Positions 50,204 through 57,542 of a stretch of DNA of 64,000 nucleotides are shown here, one piece after another (position 1 is the stretch's first letter; each line of letters opens with the position of its first letter). The notes under the pieces were generated by a model. It ran no database searches, was not told the DNA's origin, and worked only from the letters and a program-made list of their open reading frames with translations. Origin of the DNA: Amycolatopsis antarctica (GTDB lineage: Bacteria; Actinomycetota; Actinomycetes; Mycobacteriales; Pseudonocardiaceae); the NCBI RefSeq assembly GCF_002262875.1, contig NZ_NKYE01000001.1, positions 496,001 to 560,000 of the forward strand, written 5' to 3'. Both the position numbers and the translations under genes were made by a program.

Positions 50204-50914
50204 TCAGCCCAGCAGGTCGACCGTCGTGCGCTCGGTGCCGCGCCGGTAGTCGAGTTTCGCCGGATCGGGTCCGGTCACCTGTACCAGGGAGGCCCCGGCG
50301 GACAGTGGAGCGAGCAGGCCGGCGAGAACGCCCCCCGGCACGTTCCATTCCATAGTGGACAGTACGCGCGCACCGTCGGTGATCCCAGATTCCCCGGCCA
50401 GGGAACGCGCCTCGGCAAGTACTTCGTCTACAGTGGACCCGGCGAGCGCCGGTGTGTCGCCCTCGATCGGGAACAGCGACGTGAAGTCGTCGCCCGCGAG
50501 ACGGGCCTCGGAAAGGTAGTCCAGGGCCCCGTCCGGCAGTGGATCGCCGAAACCCCGGCCGAGCGGGTCCAGTGCGAGGACGGCCGTGGCCTGCGCCGCG
50601 CTCGTGGTGACACCGGGCCCGGTGAACGCCACCCGGGCCTGCGCCGCGTCGGTCACCACGTGCGCCCCGCACCACCACGCGCCGAGCAGCACCCCCGCCG
50701 TCTGCCAGTGCGCCGGCAGCTCCACCGCCACCTCGTCGCCCGGCTCGACGTCGACCTCCTCGACCAGCCAGTTCGCCGTCTTGGCCGCCCAGTTCGCCAG
50801 CGTGGCAACGGAAAGCTCCACCCGGGTACCGGCGGAATCGTCGTAGTGGGTGATCAACGGGCGCGCGGCGGCCGTCTTCAGTAGCGGGCGCAGAAGCTGT
50901 TCGGTGATGCTCAC
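50204..50914 (-). CDS. TIGR03089 family protein
   Basis: A 236-residue protein matching the family of shortened AMP-binding enzyme homologues found across Actinobacteria: ELSVATLANWAAKTANWLVE, then GDEVAVELPAHWQTAGVLLG and AWWCGAHVV. It lacks the C-terminal half and the ATP signatures of true acyl-AMP ligases, so it is probably not catalytic. The mycobacterial homologue (Rv3268) sits beside cpsA, and here it follows the two LCP genes. Confidence 0.85.
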   Translation of the reverse strand: MSITEQLLRPLLKTAAARPLITHYDDSAGTRVELSVATLANWAAKTANWLVEEVDVEPGDEVAVELPAHWQTAGVLLGAWWCGAHVVTDAAQARVAFTGPGVTTSAAQATAVLALDPLGRGFGDPLPDGALDYLSEARLAGDDFTSLFPIEGDTPALAGSTVDEVLAEARSLAGESGITDGARVLSTMEWNVPGGVLAGLLAPLSAGASLVQVTGPDPAKLDYRRGTERTTVDLLG

Positions 50915-50973
50915 CGGCCCAGGCTAACCCGATGATCGCCGACCGCACATCCGCGGCGCACCACCGCGTGGAC

Positions 50974-52530
50974 TCAGTTCACGCAGGAGACGTTCTCCGC
51001 GGTGATCTGCCGTGGGGCCACCGGTCCGGAGCCGGGCGCGCCACCCCCGCCCGCGGGCGGGGCGGGCTGGACGGGAGCCTCGCCACGGCCGGCCAGGCTC
51101 GCGACGTACTGCTGCACCGCTGCCGGGTCCACCTCGACGATGCTCTGCCCGTCCGGCGAACGCCCGCCGACCGAGAGCACCGGGACGGTGACGAAACCGA
51201 TGTCACCGGAGGCCACGCCCTTGACCTGCTCGGCGAACTCCAGCAGGTGCAGGTCCGGGTCGAGCACGATGGAGCGCTGGACGGCGTCGGTGAGCTGACC
51301 GAGCATCGCTGGGCTGGTCAGCGTGCCCGCCGAGAGCACCTGGTGCAGGGCCGAGGCGAGGAAGGACTGCTGACGGACGATCCGGTCGAGGTCGCCGCGC
51401 GGCAGGTTCTTGCGCTGGCGCACGAACGACAGCGCCTCACCCCCGGACACCACCTGTGGACCGGCCCGGAAGTCGGCACCGGAGTCCTTGTCCTCGGTGG
51501 CGTTGTTCAGGCACACCTCGACGCCGCCGAGTGCCTCGGTGAGCAGGTAGAAGCCGAGCAGATTCACCTCGGCGTAGTGGTCGACGCGGATCTGGGTGAA
51601 ATCCTGGACGGTCTTCACCAGCGCGCCACGGCCCGCCTGGTCGGACTCGCGTTCCACCTCGGCCTCGTCGGTGTTGCCCTGCGCCCGCAGTTCCCTCGCC
51701 GCGGCCGCCTTCGCCGTGCCGAACGCGGAGTTGACCTTGTTCTTGCCGCCGGAGGGAACGTCCACCCAGGCGTCGCGGGGGATCGACACCCCGGAGGGCT
51801 TACCGCCGTCCTTCGGGATACGCAGGATGATCAGCGTGTCGGTGTGGATTCCCGCGGTCTCCTCGGTGCGCAGCGCCTTGAGCACTTCCAGCGGCAGCGG
51901 GTTGCCCTGCATGTCGGTGCGGGCGTCGGTGCCGACCAGCAGGATGTCGGTGGCGCCGTCGTCCTTCGCCGGGGCCGGGCCCTCCTGGATCAGGGCATCG
52001 GTGGTGTTCACGTTGTCCTGGATGTCGTCCAGCGTCGCGTAGGCGTAGCCGGTGCCGGCCAGTGCGATGACCGACAGCAACGCCAGCACGGTACGACCGG
52101 CGACCCGGCCCGCACGCCTGGCTCCCCCTCGGCGGGGGACCGCGATCGCCGGGGCGGGCTCGGGTTCCGGGGTGCGGGGGAAGGGGCTGGGGACCAGGGT
52201 GGCACCGCCGTGGGTGAACAGCGGGAGGTGGTCCTCGGCGACGGGACCGCTCCCGGCGTCGCGATCGCGCTCGGTGACCTCGTCCGGACCGTCGTCGGCA
52301 CCCTCGTCGCCACCGGGCACATCGCCACCGGGCACATCGCCACCGGGCACATCGCCACCGGGCACATCGGGGCCGGGTTCGTCGCTGCCGGGCGCCTCGG
52401 GGCCGGTGTCCGCACCCGGTTCGCCGCTCGCATCGTCGAGCGTGCCGGACACTCGCTCGGGGACGTTCCCGGCCCCGGCGGCGTCCGCTTCCTCGCCGGC
52501 CTGCGATTCCTGCTCGTCGTGCTCGCTCAT
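50974..52530 (-). CDS. LCP (LytR-CpsA-Psr) family glycopolymer ligase 1
   Basis: A 518-residue membrane enzyme expected to join polyprenyl-linked glycopolymer to the cell wall. A long acidic cytoplasmic region (about 1-135) contains four PGGDV repeats, then one transmembrane helix (GRTVLALLSVIALAGTGYAY). The LCP domain follows: DILLVGTDARTD, ADVIRIP-type TDTLIILRIPKDG, GVSIPRDAWVDV (catalytic Arg/Asp), LGGVEVCLNN and SFVRQRKNLPRGDLDRIVRQ. ATG follows GGAGGTGA. The C-terminus ends ENVSCVN, matching its paralogue. Confidence 0.92.
   Translation of the reverse strand: MSEHDEQESQAGEEADAAGAGNVPERVSGTLDDASGEPGADTGPEAPGSDEPGPDVPGGDVPGGDVPGGDVPGGDEGADDGPDEVTERDRDAGSGPVAEDHLPLFTHGGATLVPSPFPRTPEPEPAPAIAVPRRGGARRAGRVAGRTVLALLSVIALAGTGYAYATLDDIQDNVNTTDALIQEGPAPAKDDGATDILLVGTDARTDMQGNPLPLEVLKALRTEETAGIHTDTLIILRIPKDGGKPSGVSIPRDAWVDVPSGGKNKVNSAFGTAKAAAARELRAQGNTDEAEVERESDQAGRGALVKTVQDFTQIRVDHYAEVNLLGFYLLTEALGGVEVCLNNATEDKDSGADFRAGPQVVSGGEALSFVRQRKNLPRGDLDRIVRQQSFLASALHQVLSAGTLTSPAMLGQLTDAVQRSIVLDPDLHLLEFAEQVKGVASGDIGFVTVPVLSVGGRSPDGQSIVEVDPAAVQQYVASLAGRGEAPVQPAPPAGGGGAPGSGPVAPRQITAENVSCVN
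52307..52366. repeat. Four perfect 15-bp tandem repeats inside LCP gene 1
   Basis: TCGCCACCGGGCACA is repeated four times without change at 52307, 52322, 52337 and 52352. In frame it encodes the acidic PGGDV repeats of the cytoplasmic tail, so copy number can vary without shifting the frame. Confidence 0.9.
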
Positions 52531-52643
52531 CCCCCGTCACCTCCCCCGCCGCACCCGTACCCGGCACGGCGAAACTCCCGCGGACAAGGCTATGTCACGG
52601 CCGGAACCTCCGGTGGTGGTGGCCGGTGCGCCTACGCCGGTGC

Positions 52644-54251
52644 TCAGTTGACGCAGGGCACGCCCGCCGCGGTGATGGGAGGTTCCTCCGGTTCGGCCGC
52701 GGCACCGCCACCCGGCTCCGACGAATCCTGCTCGCCTGCCTCCGGCTCGGCCGACCCCGGTTCGGCGGGGCCGCCACCGGGGGAGGAGCCGGCCGCGGGG
52801 TCCGCGAGGTCCTGGCCGAGCAGCACCCGGAGCCTGCCGGGTTCGACGTCGCTGTCCGGTTCCGCCGTGAACGTGCGGCCGAGCGCCTGCTGGAGCAGTT
52901 CCAGAGCGGCTTCCCCGCCGGGGGCGTAGCGCACGACGGTGCTGTCCCTGGCGTCCAATGTGACCTGTTCGCCCGGCCGGAAACCCTTGTCCGTCAACGT
53001 GTTCTGCGTACTGGTACCGGTCGAGTCCGTGCCCGAACCGTCGAAGACGTCGACGGTCACCTGGTCGGCACCGGGGATGGCGGGCGGGCCGGAGGTGGTG
53101 GTCGCCGGCGCGGGCGGCGGTTTCTGCGCGTCGGCGTCGGCGGTGAGTTCGTCGACGAAACCCTGCACCGCCTCGGGGTCCACCTCCATCACGTCGGCCC
53201 CGCCGATGGAGGCGTTGCCCAGCGTCGGGATGGTGCGGAACTGGATGTTGCCGCCGGTGAGCCCGCGCATCTGGTCGACGAACTCGATCAGGTCCCAGTC
53301 CTTCGACAGCACCACGGACTTCTTCACGGCGCCGATCAGGTCGCTGATGTTCGACGGGCTCGTCAGCACGTCCGGCGAGAGGACCTTGCGGGCGAGACCG
53401 GAGAGGAACGCCTGCTGCCGCGCGATCCGGTCGAGGTCACCGTTCGGCAGGTCGTAGCGCTGCCGGACGAAACCCAGTGCCTGCACGCCTTCCACGGTCT
53501 GGTTCCCGGCGGGCAGGTCGACCCCGGACCGCTTCTCCCGCACCGCGTTGTTCAGGCAGATCTCGATGCCGCCGATGGACTTGGTGACCTCGTAGAAGCT
53601 CGACAGGTTCACCTCGGCGTAGCGGTCGATCATTCCCGGCTTGCCGATGAACTTCTCGACGGTGGCGATCAGTTCCTTGCGGCCGGCGATCTTCGACTGC
53701 TCGTCCACATCGGCCATGTCGGTGTTTCCCTGCTCCTGCAAGGTTTTTGACATGTCGTTGTAGGCGTAGACGAAGGCGCCGTTGAGTTTGTGCTTGCCGC
53801 CGTAGTCGCCGGCGAACTCCACCCAGGAGTCACGCGGGAAGGAGATGGCGACGGCCTGCTTACCGTTCTGCGGGATGTGCACGAGGATCATCGTGTCGGT
53901 CTGGCGCTCCCCGTCCGCCTCGCCGGCCGAGAGCATGTCGAGGACCTCGCGCGGCAGCGGGTTGCCCTGCGCGTCGGTGCGGCTGTCCTGTCCGACGAGC
54001 AGGATGTCGATCGCCCCGTCGAGTGGTTTGGCGGGCAGTCCCTGGGCGAAGACATCGGTGGTGGCGACGCCCTCGTTGATCCCCCCGATGAACTGCCACC
54101 CGTACCACGTCAGCGTGACCACGATGACCGAGACGAGTGACAACACCACCTTGCCTGCTCGGCGCAGCAGGACGACGGGGCGGGCGAGCCGTGGCGGCCG
54201 GAAGCGGCGCGGCGCCTTTCCGTCGACCGGTACCGGTGACCAGTCGGTCAC
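52644..54251 (-). CDS. LCP (LytR-CpsA-Psr) family glycopolymer ligase 2
   Basis: A 535-residue paralogue with one N-terminal transmembrane helix (KVVLSLVSVIVVTLTWYGW), the LCP domain (DILLVGQDSRTDAQGNPLP, AISFPRDSWVEF, FVRQRYDLPNGDLDRIARQ) and a C-terminal LytR_C domain (VTVDVFDGSG, FRPGEQVTLDARDSTVVRY). A Pro/Ser/Glu tail ends TAAGVPCVN. GTG at 54249-54251 is backed by GGAGG; the longer frame has no support. This is the closer match to mycobacterial CpsA (Rv3267), divergent from rmlB. The likely substrate is the rhamnose-containing wall polysaccharide. Confidence 0.93.
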   Translation of the reverse strand: MTDWSPVPVDGKAPRRFRPPRLARPVVLLRRAGKVVLSLVSVIVVTLTWYGWQFIGGINEGVATTDVFAQGLPAKPLDGAIDILLVGQDSRTDAQGNPLPREVLDMLSAGEADGERQTDTMILVHIPQNGKQAVAISFPRDSWVEFAGDYGGKHKLNGAFVYAYNDMSKTLQEQGNTDMADVDEQSKIAGRKELIATVEKFIGKPGMIDRYAEVNLSSFYEVTKSIGGIEICLNNAVREKRSGVDLPAGNQTVEGVQALGFVRQRYDLPNGDLDRIARQQAFLSGLARKVLSPDVLTSPSNISDLIGAVKKSVVLSKDWDLIEFVDQMRGLTGGNIQFRTIPTLGNASIGGADVMEVDPEAVQGFVDELTADADAQKPPPAPATTTSGPPAIPGADQVTVDVFDGSGTDSTGTSTQNTLTDKGFRPGEQVTLDARDSTVVRYAPGGEAALELLQQALGRTFTAEPDSDVEPGRLRVLLGQDLADPAAGSSPGGGPAEPGSAEPEAGEQDSSEPGGGAAAEPEEPPITAAGVPCVN

Positions 54252-54327
54252 GCGAACTCCTCCCGACCGGCCGTGCACTCCAGCGACGCCCCCGCTGGCA
54301 CTGGCCGGAATCCCCGATCCGAAAAAA

Positions 54328-54338
54328 ACACTGAGTGT
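54328..54338. promoter_or_regulatory. Short inverted repeat in the LCP2/rmlB divergent region
   Basis: ACACTGAGTGT, an 11-bp palindrome beside an A-rich run, lies in the unusually AT-rich part of the 224-bp region between LCP gene 2 and rmlB. TAATGT (minus strand, near 54350) is a possible -10 for the LCP gene. Role uncertain. Confidence 0.3.
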
Positions 54339-54475
54339 GTGCTGTTCACATTACTGGGCTCCATGTCAGCTGCCGGTTGGTTCCGGAAACGTTGCCGGGC
54401 CGTTGTGTTCTTGCCGGGACGCTCGCGCGTGGCAGACTGCGCAGGTCCACGCGAGGAACACCGATAGGGGAAACG

Positions 54476-55468
54476 ATGCGGGTATTGGTCACCGGTGGTG
54501 CCGGGTTCATCGGATCGCATTACGTGCGGCAGGCACTGGCCGGGGCCTACCCATCGGTAGCCGACGCGGAACTGGTGGTTCTCGACAAGCTCACCTACGC
54601 GGCCAGCGAGGCGAACCTGGCGCGGGTGGAAGGGGACCCGCGGCTGAGGTTCGTCCGCGGCGACATCTGCGACACCGACCTGGTGCGGCAGCTCATGGTC
54701 GGCACCGACCTGGTCGTGCACTTCGCCGCCGAGACCCATGTGGACCGTTCGATCAGCGGCGGCGCCGACTTCGTGCTGACCAACGTCGTCGGTACCCAGA
54801 CCCTGCTGCAGGCCGCGCACGACGCGGGCGTCGGACGGTTCGTGCACGTGTCCACCGACGAGGTCTACGGCTCGATCGAGAGCGGTTCGTGGTCCGAGGA
54901 GCACGTATTGGAGCCGAATTCGCCGTACTCGGCCTCCAAGGCGTCCTCGGATCTGCTGGCGCGTTCCTACTTCCGTACGCACGGGCTGCCGGTGTGCGTC
55001 ACGCGGTGCTCGAACAACTACGGCCCGTACCAGTTCCCGGAGAAGGTCATCCCGCTGTTCGTCACCAACCTGCTCGACAGCGGGACGGTGCCGCTCTACG
55101 GCGACGGGCGCAACGTGCGCGACTGGCTGCACGTCGACGACCACTGCCGGGGGATCCAGCTCGTCGCGGACGGTGGCCGCCCCGGCGAGATCTACAACAT
55201 CGGCGGCGGCACCGAGCTGACCAACCTGGACCTGACCGGACGGCTGCTGGACGCGCTCGGCGCGGACTGGGACCGGGTCGAGCGGGTCACCGATCGCAAG
55301 GGGCACGACCGGCGCTACTCCGTCGACATCACCAAGATCGCCTCCGAACTCGGCTACCGGCCGGAGAAGCCGTTCGACGAGGGGCTGGCGGAGACCGTCG
55401 AGTGGTACGCGGGCAACCGCGCGTGGTGGGAGCCGCTGAAGTCCCGCGCCGCGCTGGCGGGGAAGTGA
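54476..55468 (+). CDS. rmlB: dTDP-glucose 4,6-dehydratase
   Basis: A 330-residue short-chain dehydrogenase that makes dTDP-4-keto-6-deoxyglucose, the second step to dTDP-rhamnose. VLVTGGAGFIGSHYVRQAL binds NAD, STDEVYGSI holds active-site residues, YSASKASSDLLARSY carries the YxxxK pair, and SNNYGPYQFPEKVIPL is the dTDP-sugar signature. ATG at 54476 follows AGGGGAAA. rmlD overlaps its stop; rmlA and rmlC are not in the window and must lie elsewhere. Confidence 0.96.
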   Translation: MRVLVTGGAGFIGSHYVRQALAGAYPSVADAELVVLDKLTYAASEANLARVEGDPRLRFVRGDICDTDLVRQLMVGTDLVVHFAAETHVDRSISGGADFVLTNVVGTQTLLQAAHDAGVGRFVHVSTDEVYGSIESGSWSEEHVLEPNSPYSASKASSDLLARSYFRTHGLPVCVTRCSNNYGPYQFPEKVIPLFVTNLLDSGTVPLYGDGRNVRDWLHVDDHCRGIQLVADGGRPGEIYNIGGGTELTNLDLTGRLLDALGADWDRVERVTDRKGHDRRYSVDITKIASELGYRPEKPFDEGLAETVEWYAGNRAWWEPLKSRAALAGK

Positions 55469-56373
55469 TCGCCGTGGCCGAACCCGCGATCGCACTGCTC
55501 GTCCCCGGCGGGACCGGTCAGCTCGGCGGCGACCTGGCGGCACTCGCCGGACCCGGGGTCCAGGTGCACGCCCCCGGCTCCGCGGACCTGGACATCACCC
55601 GGCCGGGCGCGGTGATCGAGGCCGTCACCGAGCTGCGGGCACGGGCGGAGGCCGCCGGTGCCCGGCCGGTCGTGGTCAACGCCGCCGCCTACACGGCCGT
55701 GGACGCCGCCGAGACCGACGAGGAACGCGCCTTCGCGATCAACGCGGACGGGCCCCGGGTGCTCGCCGCCGCCTGCTCCTCGCGCCGGGTGCCGCTCGTG
55801 CACGTCTCCACCGACTACGTGTTCGCCGGCGACGCGGACCGGCCCTACGAGCCCGGCGACCCGCTCGCCCCGCGGACCGCCTACGGGCGCACCAAGGCCG
55901 CCGGTGAGGACGCCGTGCTCGGATCGGGTGCCCGCGCGTGGATCGTGCGCACCTCCTGGGTGTACGGCGAACACGGCGGCAACTTCGTGAAGACCATGGC
56001 ACGACTGGAATCCGAGCGCGACACGGTGTCCGTTGTGGACGATCAGCGCGGCTGTCCCACGTGGACGGGTGATCTGGCCGCCGGGCTGCTCGAACTCGCC
56101 CGCCGGGTCACCGGGGACGATCCGCCCGCCGAACGGGTACTGCACTGCGCCGGGGCCGGGGACACCACCTGGTTCGGTTTCGCGCGGGCGGTCTTCGCCG
56201 GGCTCGGCGCCGACCCGGAACGGGTGCGGCCGTGCACCACCGGGGAGTTCCCCCGCCCGGCCCCGCGCCCGGCGTACTCGGTGCTCTCCGACGCTTCCTG
56301 GCGCGCCGCGGGTCTCACCCCGCTGCCGCCGTGGCAGAAGGCGCTCGGCGAGTACTTCGCCAGGACGGCTTGA
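55465..56373 (+). CDS. rmlD: dTDP-4-dehydrorhamnose reductase
   Basis: A 302-residue enzyme for the last step of dTDP-L-rhamnose formation. LLVPGGTGQLGGDLAAL binds NADPH, VNAAAYTAVDAAETDEERAF the substrate, HVSTDYVFAGD and YGRTKAAGEDAV hold the catalytic Thr/Tyr/Lys, and IVRTSWVYGEHGGNFVKTM is diagnostic. The GTG overlaps the rmlB stop (GTGA); a second GTG at 55474 is possible. An imperfect 14-base tandem repeat starts at its stop codon. Confidence 0.93.
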   Translation: MIAVAEPAIALLVPGGTGQLGGDLAALAGPGVQVHAPGSADLDITRPGAVIEAVTELRARAEAAGARPVVVNAAAYTAVDAAETDEERAFAINADGPRVLAAACSSRRVPLVHVSTDYVFAGDADRPYEPGDPLAPRTAYGRTKAAGEDAVLGSGARAWIVRTSWVYGEHGGNFVKTMARLESERDTVSVVDDQRGCPTWTGDLAAGLLELARRVTGDDPPAERVLHCAGAGDTTWFGFARAVFAGLGADPERVRPCTTGEFPRPAPRPAYSVLSDASWRAAGLTPLPPWQKALGEYFARTA

Positions 56374-56425
56374 CCAGGACCGGCTGACCAAGAGCGCCTG
56401 GCCAGGACCGTTCGACCAGACTGGG
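56371..56425. repeat. Four imperfect 13-14-base tandem units after rmlD
   Basis: Units starting at 56371, 56385, 56399 and 56412 share the pattern TGACCAGGACCG with two to four changes each, beginning at the rmlD stop codon. They fill most of the 83-bp convergent gap. A weak signal. Confidence 0.3.
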
Positions 56426-56456
56426 CCGGACCGTGCGGGTGCGTGCGAGCCGGGGC

Positions 56457-57542
56457 TCAGCGGCCCGCGGCCCGCAGGTACGCCTCGACGGTCGCGTCGG
56501 CGCACCGGTGCCAGGTGTAGGTGGCCGCGTGGGCCCGGCGGCTGGCCGAGGTCGAGGCGACGTGCGGATCGGCGACCGCCCGGCGCAGCGCCTCCACCAG
56601 TGCCTCGGTGTCCTCGTAGCCGACCAGCGAGGCCAGCCCGCCCGCCACCTCGCGCAGGGCCGGGATGTCGGTGCAGACCACCGGCACGTCGCAGGCCATC
56701 GCCTCCAGCACCGGCAAACCGAAACCCTCGTCGCGGGAGGGCAGCACCAGCGCGGCCGCCCCGGCGACGACGTTGCAGAGGTCAACGTCGGTGAGGTAGC
56801 CGGTGTGCTGCGAACGTTCGGTCAGCGCGAACCGGCCCGGCCCGCTGTAGACCAGTGGCGGCAGTTCCGGCGCGGCCGCGTGCGCACGGGCCAGCCAGTC
56901 CAGCCCCTTGCGTGGCCCCGGCGCGCCGACGAACAGCAGGTACTCCTTCGGCAACCCCAGCCGGGCGCGCAGCGCGTCGCCGGGCGGACGGGCGGCGAAC
57001 CAGGTCGGGTCCACGCCGAGCGGGGTGGTGACGATCTTGCCGCGGTCCACGTCCAGCCGCTCGGCGACCGCGTCGGCGACCGCGTCGGTGGGCGTGCAGA
57101 TGACGTCGGCTCGGCGGGCCCCCCTGCGCACCAATTCCGGCAGCTCGGCGTCGCTGGGCGGGAGTTCGCCGGGTGCGTCGAGGAACGCCAGGTCGTGAAT
57201 GGTGAGCACCCCGGCGGCCCTGCTGATGCCGGGAAGCACGAAGTTGGTGGCGTGTACGACATCGGTGGTTCCGGCGAACAGCTCGACGGGCGGGAAGTTG
57301 CCGTGCAGCCACGCCCTGCGCAGTAGCCGCGCCGGGACGGGCATCCCCCGCGCCCGCGCGCCGTGCGGCAGGACGCCGCGCAGCTTGCGCCAGCCGCGCA
57401 GCGTGAACGCCACCGCGCGTGTGTCCACATCGGACCTTGCGGCGAGTTCCTCGCACAGCAGGGCGGTGTAGCGGCCGATCCCGGTCCGATCACCCAGCAA
57501 GGGAGTGCCGTCCAGCAGCACCCGCAACGGCCGCTCAGCCAT
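56457..57542 (-). CDS. GT4-family glycosyltransferase
   Basis: A 361-residue retaining glycosyltransferase. LLDGTPLLGDRTGIGRYTAL is the acceptor-side start typical of mannosyltransferase-like GT4 members, with EYLLFVGAPGPRKGLDWL at the second Rossmann fold and LPSRDEGFGLPVLEAMACDV carrying the EGFGLP donor signature. ATG at 57540-57542 overlaps the stop of the preceding 863-residue gene by eight bases. Sugar and acceptor unknown, but the position next to rml genes suggests surface polysaccharide assembly. Confidence 0.92.
   Translation of the reverse strand: MAERPLRVLLDGTPLLGDRTGIGRYTALLCEELAARSDVDTRAVAFTLRGWRKLRGVLPHGARARGMPVPARLLRRAWLHGNFPPVELFAGTTDVVHATNFVLPGISRAAGVLTIHDLAFLDAPGELPPSDAELPELVRRGARRADVICTPTDAVADAVAERLDVDRGKIVTTPLGVDPTWFAARPPGDALRARLGLPKEYLLFVGAPGPRKGLDWLARAHAAAPELPPLVYSGPGRFALTERSQHTGYLTDVDLCNVVAGAAALVLPSRDEGFGLPVLEAMACDVPVVCTDIPALREVAGGLASLVGYEDTEALVEALRRAVADPHVASTSASRRAHAATYTWHRCADATVEAYLRAAGR

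Noticed and set aside
52307..52366. 15-bp repeats as a regulatory array
   Set aside because: They are in frame inside the LCP gene and simply encode PGGDV repeats.
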